This document shows positions 11,467 through 20,823 of a stretch of DNA of 64,000 nucleotides, in pieces. The notes under the pieces were generated by a model, which was not told the origin of the DNA, did no database searches, and saw only the letters and a program-made list of their open reading frames with translations. The stretch covers positions 248,001 through 312,000 of the forward strand of contig JANTUC010000017.1 in the NCBI GenBank assembly GCA_026873275.1, read 5' to 3'. A program made the translations under genes and the position numbers. Each line of letters starts with the position of its first letter. Within the stretch, counting starts at the first letter, position 1. The DNA comes from Pseudopithomyces maydicus. Taxonomy: Eukaryota; Ascomycota; Dothideomycetes; Pleosporales; Didymosphaeriaceae.

Positions 11467-14400
11467 ATGGCGTCGGAGGAGAGCCCCTACCTGGTCCTTC
11501 CGGGCTCGTTGGCCTATTCTGACTTTCGATTGGCACGGCTGGCTCAGGCCATTGGCGCAAAGGAAGTGCGCGCGCTCTGGGTGCACTATGTCAATCCGAC
11601 CAAGGAGTTGACCGGCGACGAATTGAAGACGTTGGAGCAGATTCTACATTACGGCGAGTATCCCAAGGCGGAGGACAAGCTGTCGCAGAAACTCGTAAAC
11701 GCCATCCAGAACCCCGCTGCCGGTCCCGTGGACGACAACACCGTCCTCTTCTACGTATGCCCGCGTCCTGGCACCATCTCGCCATGGAGCTCCCTCGCCA
11801 CCATGATCGCTAAGACGTGCACCCTCGATCATGCAGTCAAGCGTATCGAGCGTGGCATGGTCCTCGCAGCCACCTTTGAGAAGACCCTCGCCGACGACGA
11901 GATTCCAAGCGCAGACTCCCTCTACGACCGCATGACACAGACCCTCGGCCGTACCGCCCCAAACCTCGACCTGCTCTTTGGCGAGCACGAACCCGCTCAA
12001 GCAACGACGTTGAAGTTCGAGGAGTACAGCAGCCCGCACGCTGCGCTGGAACATGCCAACCAGGAGCTGGGTCTCGCCATGGACAAGTCGGAGATCGAGT
12101 ACCTCGTGGAGGCCTACTCCCAGGAGCTCAAGAGAGGTCCTGTGGACGTCGAGCTTTTCATGTTCGCTCAGGTCAACTCGGAGCACTGCCGTCACAAGCA
12201 GTTCAACGCCGACTTCACAATCGACGGAATGAGGAAGGGATACTCGCTTTTCGGCATGATCCGGAACACACACCAGAAGCACCCGCAGCACGTCGTGAGT
12301 GCGTACAGCGACAATGCGGCTGTGCTGCAGGGCGAGGAGGCGAGCTTCTGGGCGCCGAATACCCAGACGGGAGAGTGGGCTGGAACAAAGGAGACGGTGC
12401 ACATCCTGTGCAAGGTCGAGACGCACAACCACCCTACTGCTGTGTCGCCCTTCCCTGGTGCAGCGACGGGCTCAGGAGGCGAGATCAGAGACGAGGGTGC
12501 AGTCGGACGAGGCTCGAAGCCCAAGGCTGGTCTGGCGGGTTTCACCGTGTCGGATCTCCTGATTCCTGGACACGAGCAGCCGTGGGAGCTGAAGGATGTG
12601 GGTAAGCCGGCGCATATTGCAAGCAGTTTGGACATTATGCTCGAGGCGCCCATCGGAAGTGCGGCTTTCAATAACGAGTTTGGAAGGCCGTGTACCATCG
12701 GCTACTTCAGGACGTTACTTGTGCGCGTCTTCACGAACGAGAAGGAGACCGAGGTGCGAGGATACCATAAGCCTATCATGCTGGCTGGAGGTGTAGGAAC
12801 GGTCCGTCCGCAGCACGCGCTCAAGGACCCCGACATCGTACCACCAGGGTCCCACCTACTCGTCATCGGTGGCCCTGCCATGCTCATCGGTCTGGGCGGT
12901 GGTGCCGCATCCAGCGTTCAGTCCGGCGAAGGCAAGGTAGAACTTGATTTTGCCAGTGTGCAGCGAGGCAACCCCGAAGTCCAGCGCAGAGCCCAGGAAG
13001 TCATCGACACCTGCCGGAGTATGGGCGACAAGAACCCGATTCTGTTCATCCACGATGTCGGCGCCGGTGGATTGTCGAATGCATTGCCGGAGCTTGTTCA
13101 CGACTCCGGGCTCGGTGCCATCTTCGAGCTTAGAGAAGTGGACAACACTGACCGGGGCATGAGCCCGCTCCAGATCTGGTGCAATGAGGCCCAGGAGCGA
13201 TACGTGTTGGCTGTGGGACCGGAAGATCTTGAACTCTTCAAGCGTATCTGCAGGCGTGAACGCTGTGGATTTTCGGTCGTGGGCACTGCGACTAAGGAGC
13301 AGCGTTTGGTTCTCAAGGACCGAGAGTCACAAGGCACACCTACTCCGATTGACCTCCCCATGCCGATTCTCTTCGGAAAGCCTCCGAAGATGTCTCGCAT
13401 TGTTGAGTCGCGGAAGCTTAGACTGCCCGCCTTCGACAGCAGTCTGTCCATGTATCTGCCTGAGACACCAAAGGATGGTTTGCTACAAGAAGCTGTCAAC
13501 CGAGTCCTCGCACTGCCCGCTGTGGGGTCGAAGTCTTTCCTTATCACGATTGGTGACCGTACCGTTGGCGGTTTGACAGTCCGCGACCAGATGGTCGGAA
13601 AGTGGCAGGTTCCTGTTGCTGATGTCTCCGTGACCGCCACATCTCTTTTGTCCGGGGTCAAGACGGGTGAGGCCATGGCAGTCGGCGAGAAGCCTACGCT
13701 TGCTCTCATTTCTCCCGCTGCATCAGCAAGAATGGCCGTGGCGGAGTCACTCATGAACATGGCTGCTGCCAGCTTGTTCGACAGACTATCGAGGGTACGC
13801 CTGTCAGCCAACTGGATGTCTGCGAGCAGCCACCCGGGAGAGGCTGCGGCCCTGTACGAAGCTGTCGAGGCCATTGGCATGGATCTCTGCCCGCGTCTCG
13901 GTATTTCTATCCCCGTTGGCAAGGACTCCATGAGCATGAAGATGAAGTGGAAGGACCAGGAGTCCAACGAAGCCAGGGAAGTCACCGCGCCCATGTCTCT
14001 TGTCATCACCGCGTTTGCACCTGTCAACCGTATCGACCGCACCTGGACCCCTGCTCTGGAGCGTCTGGAGGATGTTGGCGAGACAGTGCTCATGTTTGTC
14101 GACCTCGCCGCTGGCAAGAAGAACATGGGTGGCTCTGCCCTCGCTCAAACCTTCGGCCAGGTCGGCGACGAAGCACCAGATGTCTGGGACGCAGACGTGC
14201 TCAAGGACTACTACGATGCCGTCGAGCAGCTGCACGAATCGGGCATCGTGCTTGCCTACCACGACCGCTCCGACGGTGGCCTCTTCACCACCCTCGTCGA
14301 AATGATGTTCGCCGGACGCTGCGGCCTCGAAATCATGCTCGACAAGGTCGCCAAGTCCTCCGACCCCAAGGACATCATCGAAGCCCTCTTCAACGAGGAA

Positions 14401-15558
14401 CTCGGCGCCGTCTTCCAGGTCAGAAAGAAGGACGAGGTCAACTTCCAGCGCTGCTTCGCCACGTGCGGACCCCCGCCGGGCATGATCCGCAAGATCGGTC
14501 GCGTCCCCGAGCACTCCAAGCAGGAAATCAGCTTCGCACACGGATCCCAGATCGTGTACCGCGCGAAGCGTTCAGAACTTCAGCAGCGCTGGGCATCGAC
14601 TTCGTACCAGCTCCAACGCCTCCGTGACAACCCCGAGTGCGCCGACCAGGAATTCGCCCTCATAGACGACAACAACGACCCGGGCCTCTCCTACAATCTC
14701 ACCTTCAACCCGAAAGATACAATCCTCCCCCTAAAGGCCTCCCTCACCTCCCCCTTCACCGCAAAACCCCGCGTCGCCATCCTCAGAGAGGAGGGCGTAA
14801 ACGGCCAGTCCGAAATGGCCTTCGCCTTCTCGACTGCCGGCTTCTCCGCCATCGACGTCCACATGACGGACCTCATCTCGGGCCGCGTCTCGCTCTCCTC
14901 CTTCGTCGGCCTCGCGGCCTGCGGCGGCTTCTCCTACGGCGACGTGCTCGGCGCGGGCCAGGGCTGGGCCAAATCAGTGCTGCTGCACCCTGCGACGCGC
15001 GACGAGTTCCGCGCCTTCTTCACCCGCGCGGACACGTTTGCGCTGGGCGTCTGCAACGGGTGCCAGTTCCTGAGCAAGCTGAAGGAATTGGTGCCCGGCG
15101 CAGAGACCTGGCCGTCCTTCGAGCGCAATGCCTCGGAGCAGTACGAGGCGCGCGTCGCCATGGTCGAGGTCCTGGACTCGCCCAAGCAGCCCAGCGTCTT
15201 CCTGCACGGCATGCAAGGCTCGCGCATCCCCATCGTGACGGCGCACGGGGAGGGCCGGGCCCATTTCGCGGATGGGGCGGCGGGCGCCGAGGGCCTGCTG
15301 AACGACGGCTTGGTCGCTATGCGCTACGTCGATAACTATGGGAAGCCCACGCAGACGTATCCGCAGAATCCGAATGGCTCGCCGTTGGGCATCACGGCGG
15401 TAAGGAGCACCGATGGCCGCGTGCTGGCTATGATGCCGCATCCTGAGCGGACGATTCTGAGGGAGGTGGGGAGTTATGTGCCGAGGGGGAGTGAGGAGTG
15501 GGGTGAGTTGGGGCCGTGGAGCAGGATGTTTAGGAGTGCGAGGAGGTGGGTTGGATGA
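11467..15558 (+). CDS. ade6: Phosphoribosylformylglycinamidine synthase (FGAM synthase)
   Basis: Fourth step of de novo purine synthesis: converts FGAR to FGAM using ATP and glutamine in the cytosol. A single 1,363-residue ORF without introns, the usual size of the large eukaryotic/gamma-proteobacterial PurL. Domain order seen: N-terminal PurS-like part, then FAQVNSEHCRHKQFNADF (start of the synthetase domain), CKVETHNHPTAVSPFPGA, IHDVGAGGLSNALPELV, a second AIRS-like half with LGISIPVGKDSMSMKMKW and YHDRSDGGLFTTLVEMMF, and a C-terminal class I glutamine amidotransferase with GFSYGDVLGAGQGWA, the nucleophile Cys in LGVCNGCQFL (about residue 1195) and the catalytic His in MMPHPERT (about residue 1328). 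All active-site motifs are intact. This is the best example in the window of a long gene with no frame problem. Confidence 0.97.
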   Translation: MASEESPYLVLPGSLAYSDFRLARLAQAIGAKEVRALWVHYVNPTKELTGDELKTLEQILHYGEYPKAEDKLSQKLVNAIQNPAAGPVDDNTVLFYVCPRPGTISPWSSLATMIAKTCTLDHAVKRIERGMVLAATFEKTLADDEIPSADSLYDRMTQTLGRTAPNLDLLFGEHEPAQATTLKFEEYSSPHAALEHANQELGLAMDKSEIEYLVEAYSQELKRGPVDVELFMFAQVNSEHCRHKQFNADFTIDGMRKGYSLFGMIRNTHQKHPQHVVSAYSDNAAVLQGEEASFWAPNTQTGEWAGTKETVHILCKVETHNHPTAVSPFPGAATGSGGEIRDEGAVGRGSKPKAGLAGFTVSDLLIPGHEQPWELKDVGKPAHIASSLDIMLEAPIGSAAFNNEFGRPCTIGYFRTLLVRVFTNEKETEVRGYHKPIMLAGGVGTVRPQHALKDPDIVPPGSHLLVIGGPAMLIGLGGGAASSVQSGEGKVELDFASVQRGNPEVQRRAQEVIDTCRSMGDKNPILFIHDVGAGGLSNALPELVHDSGLGAIFELREVDNTDRGMSPLQIWCNEAQERYVLAVGPEDLELFKRICRRERCGFSVVGTATKEQRLVLKDRESQGTPTPIDLPMPILFGKPPKMSRIVESRKLRLPAFDSSLSMYLPETPKDGLLQEAVNRVLALPAVGSKSFLITIGDRTVGGLTVRDQMVGKWQVPVADVSVTATSLLSGVKTGEAMAVGEKPTLALISPAASARMAVAESLMNMAAASLFDRLSRVRLSANWMSASSHPGEAAALYEAVEAIGMDLCPRLGISIPVGKDSMSMKMKWKDQESNEAREVTAPMSLVITAFAPVNRIDRTWTPALERLEDVGETVLMFVDLAAGKKNMGGSALAQTFGQVGDEAPDVWDADVLKDYYDAVEQLHESGIVLAYHDRSDGGLFTTLVEMMFAGRCGLEIMLDKVAKSSDPKDIIEALFNEELGAVFQVRKKDEVNFQRCFATCGPPPGMIRKIGRVPEHSKQEISFAHGSQIVYRAKRSELQQRWASTSYQLQRLRDNPECADQEFALIDDNNDPGLSYNLTFNPKDTILPLKASLTSPFTAKPRVAILREEGVNGQSEMAFAFSTAGFSAIDVHMTDLISGRVSLSSFVGLAACGGFSYGDVLGAGQGWAKSVLLHPATRDEFRAFFTRADTFALGVCNGCQFLSKLKELVPGAETWPSFERNASEQYEARVAMVEVLDSPKQPSVFLHGMQGSRIPIVTAHGEGRAHFADGAAGAEGLLNDGLVAMRYVDNYGKPTQTYPQNPNGSPLGITAVRSTDGRVLAMMPHPERTILREVGSYVPRGSEEWGELGPWSRMFRSARRWVG

Positions 15559-16309
15559 GCTGGGGGAGGTGGGCAGATTCCCTAATAAGGTGGCGATGAT
15601 GTGAAGAAAGAAAGAAAGAGAGAGAGGATGTGGACTTGCATTTGGGGGTCAGTCTTGCTGGGTTGGATTTGTTGGGTTTCATTGGCGTTTTGGTTCCTTC
15701 ATATATACATATATATATACATACACACAGATATCCTCCGGCGCCGCCGCCGTTGGATATCCAAAAACAGCACGTCACGCTCGAGAAGCGATGGGCAGGG
15801 TTCGACATAGCATGCAAAAATGAAAAGGAAATGCGATAAAAATCACTACATATCTATCTATAACGCTGCGTGCGAGATATAACTTTGCGCGCGAGCAAAA
15901 ACGTATGTGTTTGTGGACACCGGAACGGAACCTAGATAATTACAATGCTGTTTTTTTTCTCGCAGCCGCGATCCTGAAATGATGTGAACGCCGTGTATAT
16001 CGATCCGTGCCTTCATGAGTGTGTGCGCGTGTGAGTGCGCAGTCCTGGGATATCTTACATGTACATACATGTCCGTGGGTATGTTTGTGTGTATGTATGG
16101 GTGGGTGGGTGAGTGGATGTGTACCGGCGGCATGCTTCCTGCTTCGCAAGTGAGCGCACTCGGATGGACTGGAGGTAGACCGGATGGAGGACGCCGACGC
16201 TCTCGATCCACGAGATGGACGAACAACCAACCAGCCAGCCAACGACGACAATAACAGCCCTTCCTTTCTTTCTTCCATCTCTTCCACGACTCAAGCCATC
16301 TCTTCCCCC
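15559..16309. repeat. Convergent spacer with TA/TG microsatellites
   Basis: 750 bp between the convergent ends of ADE6 and the GT15 gene. It holds a purine tract (15601-15630), a TATACATA-type run at about 15700-15730, and TGTATG/GGGTG runs at about 16070-16110. Long ORFs here come from low complexity; no gene is supported. Confidence 0.6.
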
Positions 16310-17602
16310 TCACCCCATCCCCGCATGCTTAAACCACACATTCCTGCAATCCTGCGAATTCAACCACTGCTCCCCATCCGTGAACAGCCCCGCCTCGCAA
16401 CCCTTACACTTCCCATTGTTCGGACAGTTGAAAAACGGAATATGCTGATACCCGATATCCCTAAACCAATGCACCTTGCTCTTATCCTCAAACAACCCCA
16501 CCGCCACACTGTGCACCGGCGCATCGCCCCACCGCTCGTAGAAGAATCCACCCGCCTTGTCCAGGTGCTCAAAATACTCGGTGTACGCCTTGCCGCGCCA
16601 CAGATCCAGATTCGCGACCTCAAAGTTCGACCAGAAGTGGCAGGTCGAGTACCCGCTCGTGATCTTGTTGTGGCCAGGCTCCTTCTTCTCCTCGAGGAAC
16701 CCGCGGGCGTTGTTCTTCGCCTCGTACTGCGGCTTGTCTGCGAGGAACTTGAGGGTCTCGGGCCAGAGGGTGGCGACGCTGTCGGGGGAGTCGAGCAGCG
16801 AAAGCGTGAAGCCATACGTCTTGTTGTGGTCCTGCATGTAGCGGAAGACGTCGTAGTCGACGCCGCAGAAGAAGTGGACCTTGGGTTCGACGCGCCAGTA
16901 GTACTGGACGTTTTTGAGGGCTGGGTGCTGGTAGAAGAGGCCGGAGTTCCAGCGGCACATTTGGTGGTACGAGTCCATGGCGGAATACTGGACGCCTTTG
17001 TCGGCGAGCAGCTTTTTGGATTCCGCGTACAGGTCGCGGTTGATCCAGGAGGGGATGTCCCAGTGCTCGGCGGGGATGGTGTCTGGAGGGGTGTCAGCAT
17101 GCGAACAATGGTGGCATGGTAAGATAGGGTTTCGGCGACGCACGGTAGTATGTCTTTGCTTTTGTGGCGGCGGACGTCTTCTGCTTGAACTCGTCGGTGA
17201 AGGGCACGTCGTTGAAAAAGGTCCAGGGGTAGTTGAACTTGTTGTTCCAGGTGCTCTCGAGGTCGCGCATGCTCTGCAGCATGTCGTCCAGCTCCTCGTT
17301 GCGCACCAGACTCAGGATGGTGGCATTGATGCGGTCGCTCTTCGCATTGTCGGCGGCGTAGTTGTTGCCGTTGACGCGGCGAAGGGGCTCCGGCGGCTCG
17401 CCCGAGGGGTCCTTTTGCGGGTCGTGGTCCCAGCCCTGGGGGTGTTGCCATGCTTCAAGGGCTCCTTTGCAGGCTTTGCGGGCTGGAGGGCGGACGGCAG
17501 CTGGATGACGGTGGTGTCGGTCTGATAGAGGGTCACGACCAGGAAAATGAAGACGAGGACGGTTGCGACGGCCAGGTAGCGGATAGGCCTAGGGAGGGCC
17601 AT
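16310..17602 (-). CDS. Alpha-1,2-mannosyltransferase, GT15 (Kre2/Mnt1/Ktr family)
   Basis: Golgi type II membrane enzyme that adds alpha-1,2-mannose to O- and N-glycans from GDP-mannose. The N-terminus at 17602 (MALPRPIRYLAVATVLVFIF) is a short cytosolic stretch plus a signal anchor. The luminal domain has RINATILSLVRNEELDDML, NKFNYPWTFFNDVPFT, YHQMCRWNSGLFYQHPAL, YYWRVEPKVHFFCGVDYDV, STCHFWSNFEVANLDLWRG (candidate catalytic Glu in SNFE) and RWGDAPVHSVAVGLF, all GT15 signatures. One intron, about 17143-17083 (GTGCGT..CAG). Oddity: the signal-anchor frame does not read into the luminal domain. A run of five C on the coding strand (plus 17438-17442) separates the frames; a sixth C would give a single ORF of about 410 residues with a family-like GWDHDP linker. 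A 74-nt intron with a weak GTCATC donor is the alternative. Confidence 0.9.
17438..17442 (-). other. Apparent -1 frame break in GT15 gene
   Basis: Five C residues on the coding strand at the point where the frame carrying the signal anchor must change to the frame carrying the catalytic domain. One missing C explains it. See the finding on homopolymer contractions. Confidence 0.6.
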
Positions 17603-18148
17603 GCTGGGCGAGGTGGAATAGTGAGGTGTAGATGGACCATGGTATGGGCAGCTGCCGTGATAGCGTCGTAAGCTACGGGGCGGTCACGTACGTAAGTAAC
17701 CGCCTTGCGACTATCCATTTTGTGGGTGTGCAGGGGCCGTCGGAGCATCATGGAGCAGCTAGGCCGTCCAGAGCCCGTCCAGCCACACCCCCTCGACGTC
17801 GGCCGCGTCTCACTGCATCTGCAGCCCGTCGCGACATGGAGCGCCCATCTGGTCTCTGAGAAAAGCATGCATGGATGCAGAATGGTCGCGTGCCTTCCTT
17901 CCGCTTCCGACATCCTCTCGCTCGCGTCGACGTCCCCATACGCCACCCCGGCAGGTAAGACGGCTATCGGCAACTACTCGCATCCTGCAAGCCTGCAACC
18001 TGCAAGGGGTGAGCAAGAGCCGCCCCTGGTGCCCGACGTTCTTCAGCCTAGGTACCGACCTGGCACACTGCTCGACGCGTAGCCAGTCTCGGGCCCTACG
18101 CGAAGTGCCCGCTCTAGCCCCCATCAGGTAGCTAACAGTAGAAACGAG
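17603..18148. promoter_or_regulatory. Divergent spacer GT15 / GCP5
   Basis: 546 bp between two start codons pointing apart, so a compact bidirectional promoter. GC-rich, no convincing TATA box and no supported ORF. Specific sites were not assigned. Confidence 0.5.
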
Positions 18149-20823
18149 ATGGCCCAGAATGCAAAGGTCGCAGCCCTCGCCGACGAGCTGATCCAGTCCA
18201 TCCTGCACTTCGACCCCAGCGCCAACAAGCAGGCTTTCAAACATGCCCGGGACATTGCAAAGCACGGCCTGCGCGCCCACCAGTATGCCCGCACCAACCA
18301 GTTCGATGTGCAGTCCAGCTTCGTGGGTCTGGACGAGAAGTTCCGAGTCTTGAACCGCGATGACCTCGCCGACGCGCTCGACCAGCGCGTCAAGGAGATC
18401 AATCAGCGCACTGGCAAATGGATCCCCGAGTGTCTTTCTCTGCTGCTCCACCTCTCCGACCGCCCTGCTGAGAATGCCCGCCTCGATGCCCTGCAGTTGC
18501 TGAGACCTCCCACTCCGCCGCCTGAATTGACCTGGGAAGAGATATTGGCAGATGATCCCTACAGCGACGACGAAATCTGGAAGGACATCGACTATGCTGC
18601 CGACTCATCCGAGGATGAACTGTTACCGCCGAAGAAAGAGCCAGCGAAGCCATCGCCCCCGACGAGCGTGGAAGACGACGACACGTATGATCCGGAAGCC
18701 TGTGTTGTCCCAGTCGATCCTGGCGTTGTTGGAAATTTGTTGGGGGCCCAATTCTGGAAGCACCAAAACGCAGCGAATGACGAAAAGACTGAAATAACAG
18801 AACTCCAGGCCGTCCGGGAAACACTCTTTATGCTTGCCGGACTGCAGACGTCACTCTTCCACGCGGACAGGCGCGTAGGACCCGAGTACAAGCTTGGCCA
18901 TGCCATGACAAAGACTGCGAACCAACTGCTTTCCGAATTTGGAGATATTGGTCGAAGGATTAGTCACGTGCGCGAATGGACCGCGCGGCCATCATCACTG
19001 CCATTGGTGCAGACTTTCGAGGCTGCTGTTGCAAAGCGGCTATCGGAATGGGATCAGTCTCTTGCAGCGCTCCAGCGTCACTATCTGGTGCCTGAGAGTC
19101 CTACTCCCGTGAGCTTGTTGGAATTGCACGATACTGTCAGGTCCTTGTCGCGGCCCATACTACGTCTCGCGCAGTTGGTTCAAGAGGTCGAACCGCAATT
19201 GCTTGTGAATCCATTCGTACATTTGGAGGTACTTTACGATCAGATCAATCTTGCCCAGATGACGCTGGAGAAGGACGTATTTGACTACCTTTCACACATC
19301 TTCTTCGAATGCCTGCAGACCTACCTGAAGCCTATGCGCAGATGGATGGAATCTGGCGAGCTCGGTCTCAACGACGAAACATTCTTTGTCTTTGAGAACG
19401 ACTCCGGGAGCGAGGCGTCCTCACTGTGGCATGATCGTTTTGTGCTTCGCCGTGGTCAGGAGAACAAACTGCGTTCTCCTGCTTTCCTCGAGCCTGCTGC
19501 GCAAAGAGTATTCAACACTGGCAAGAGCGTGGTTTTTCTCAAGGAACTGGGTATTCACAGCTCTCGTTTACCTGAGATCGTCGGGGAACCTCGTATGGAC
19601 CATGTCACTGTGTGCGGCACCTCTGCCGATTTACCCTTATCGCCTTTTTCGGAGCTCTTCCAGGCTGCGTTCCAAACATGGATAGGTAGCAAGTACTCAC
19701 TTGCCTCTACCGTCCTACGTGAATATCTGTTGAACGATTGCGGTCTCGTCACAATCTTGGATCGTTTTCGAACAGTTTATTTGAGTGCTAATGGGTCGGT
19801 TTTCCAAGACTTTGCCAACGCTGTATTCGAGCGCATGGACGCCAGCCAGCGCGCATGGAACGATCGTTTCCTTCTTACCGAGCTAGCTCGTGGTATTTTT
19901 GCGACCGCTCTGCCGCGTTCCGAATCCGAGCGCTTGGTCGTCCGGTCGATACGCAGAAATTCAAAGTCGCCATCCGAGTCCATCAAAGCACTTGCTTATA
20001 TATCCATCGATTATGCTGTAAGTCTACCCTCGCAATATCACCCATAAAGTGGTTGCACTAGAACTAACACATAAAAGCTACCATGGCCCATAATGAACAT
20101 CATCCAGCGTTCCTCACTCCCCATATACCAACAACTCTCCACCTTCCTCCTCCAAACCTACCGCACAAAGTACCTCCTCCAGTGCATACCCCTCCAAACT
20201 ATCCTCCATCTCAAAGATGCTCGCCTCCGCCAACTCAGCTACAAGCTCCGCCAGCGCCTCATCTGGTTCGCCGACATCCTCCGCGCCTACCTCACTGAAA
20301 CGGTCATCGCCCCCGCCTTCGCCGACATGACCACCGCCATCACCAAAGCAGAAGACATCGACGAAATGTCCTCCATCCACATGAAATACGTAGCCCGTCT
20401 GCAAGACCAAGCCCTCCTCTCGGACAACCTCCGCCCCATCCACCGAGCCATCGTCTCCCTCCTCGATCTCGCAGTCCTCTTCTCGCAGTCCCACTCCGAA
20501 GGGCGCAAGAAAGCCTCGAGCAAGACGAAAGATACATCCAAAACATCGAGACGCAACAAGCCCTCCATCTCCAGGAGTGAGACCGCCGACGAAGACTCCG
20601 ACAGTAGCAATGTCGGGGATGACGAGGATAGCGCGGGGTCACACGAGGAGTCGGGACAAGGGCAGGCGAGGGGTTTGAGGCAGGTGGAGGGGAGTTTGAG
20701 CGGCTGCTGCCGTTTGTGAGGGCGGGGTTGAGGAGCGTGGGGAGGGTTGGGGCGGAGCCCGTGTGGGAGATGTTGGCGGAGAGGTTGGAGTGGGAGGGGA
20801 AGAAGGAGGGAGGTGGGCTGTAG
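18149..20823 (+). CDS. Gamma-tubulin complex component, GCP5/Mod21 type (Spc97/Spc98 family)
   Basis: Structural subunit of the gamma-tubulin ring complex that nucleates microtubules. Exon 1 is 18149-20017 and exon 2 starts at 20078 (GTAAGT..AAG intron). The head has the GCP5-like LTWEEILADDPYSDDEIWKD followed by DYAADSSEDE; the middle and C-terminal halves have ALQRHYLVPESPTPVSL, FVHLEVLYDQINLAQ, WPIMNIIQRSSLPIYQQL and FLLQTYRTKYLLQ of the Spc97/98 grip domains, and an acidic Ser/Asp linker near 20,580-20,660. Literal translation stops at 20719 with an unrelated tail. In the -1 frame the family-like end FERLLPFVRAGLRSVGRV ... WEMLAERLEW continues to a stop at 20821-20823. The frames meet at a G4 run (20689-20692); a fifth G gives about 871 residues. 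A 107-nt intron (20577-20683, GTGAGA..CAG) would also restore frame but would remove the acidic linker. Confidence 0.88.

Noticed and set aside
13098..14126. 342-residue minus-strand ORF opposite ADE6
   Set aside because: Antisense shadow of a highly conserved gene, no domain of its own.
14637..15335. 232-residue ORF on the plus strand overlapping the ADE6 glutaminase domain
   Set aside because: It is an Arg/Pro/His-rich shadow frame of the intact ADE6 gene; GC-rich codons keep alternative frames open.
15700..15735. TATACATATATATA run as a TATA promoter element
   Set aside because: It lies between convergent gene ends and is part of a microsatellite; no gene starts nearby.
17430..17510. 74-nt intron with GTCATC donor and CCCCCAG acceptor in the GT15 gene
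   Set aside because: It restores frame, but the donor is poor and no branch-point-like motif was seen; one missing C in the adjacent run explains the break more simply and matches the other genes. Not fully excluded.
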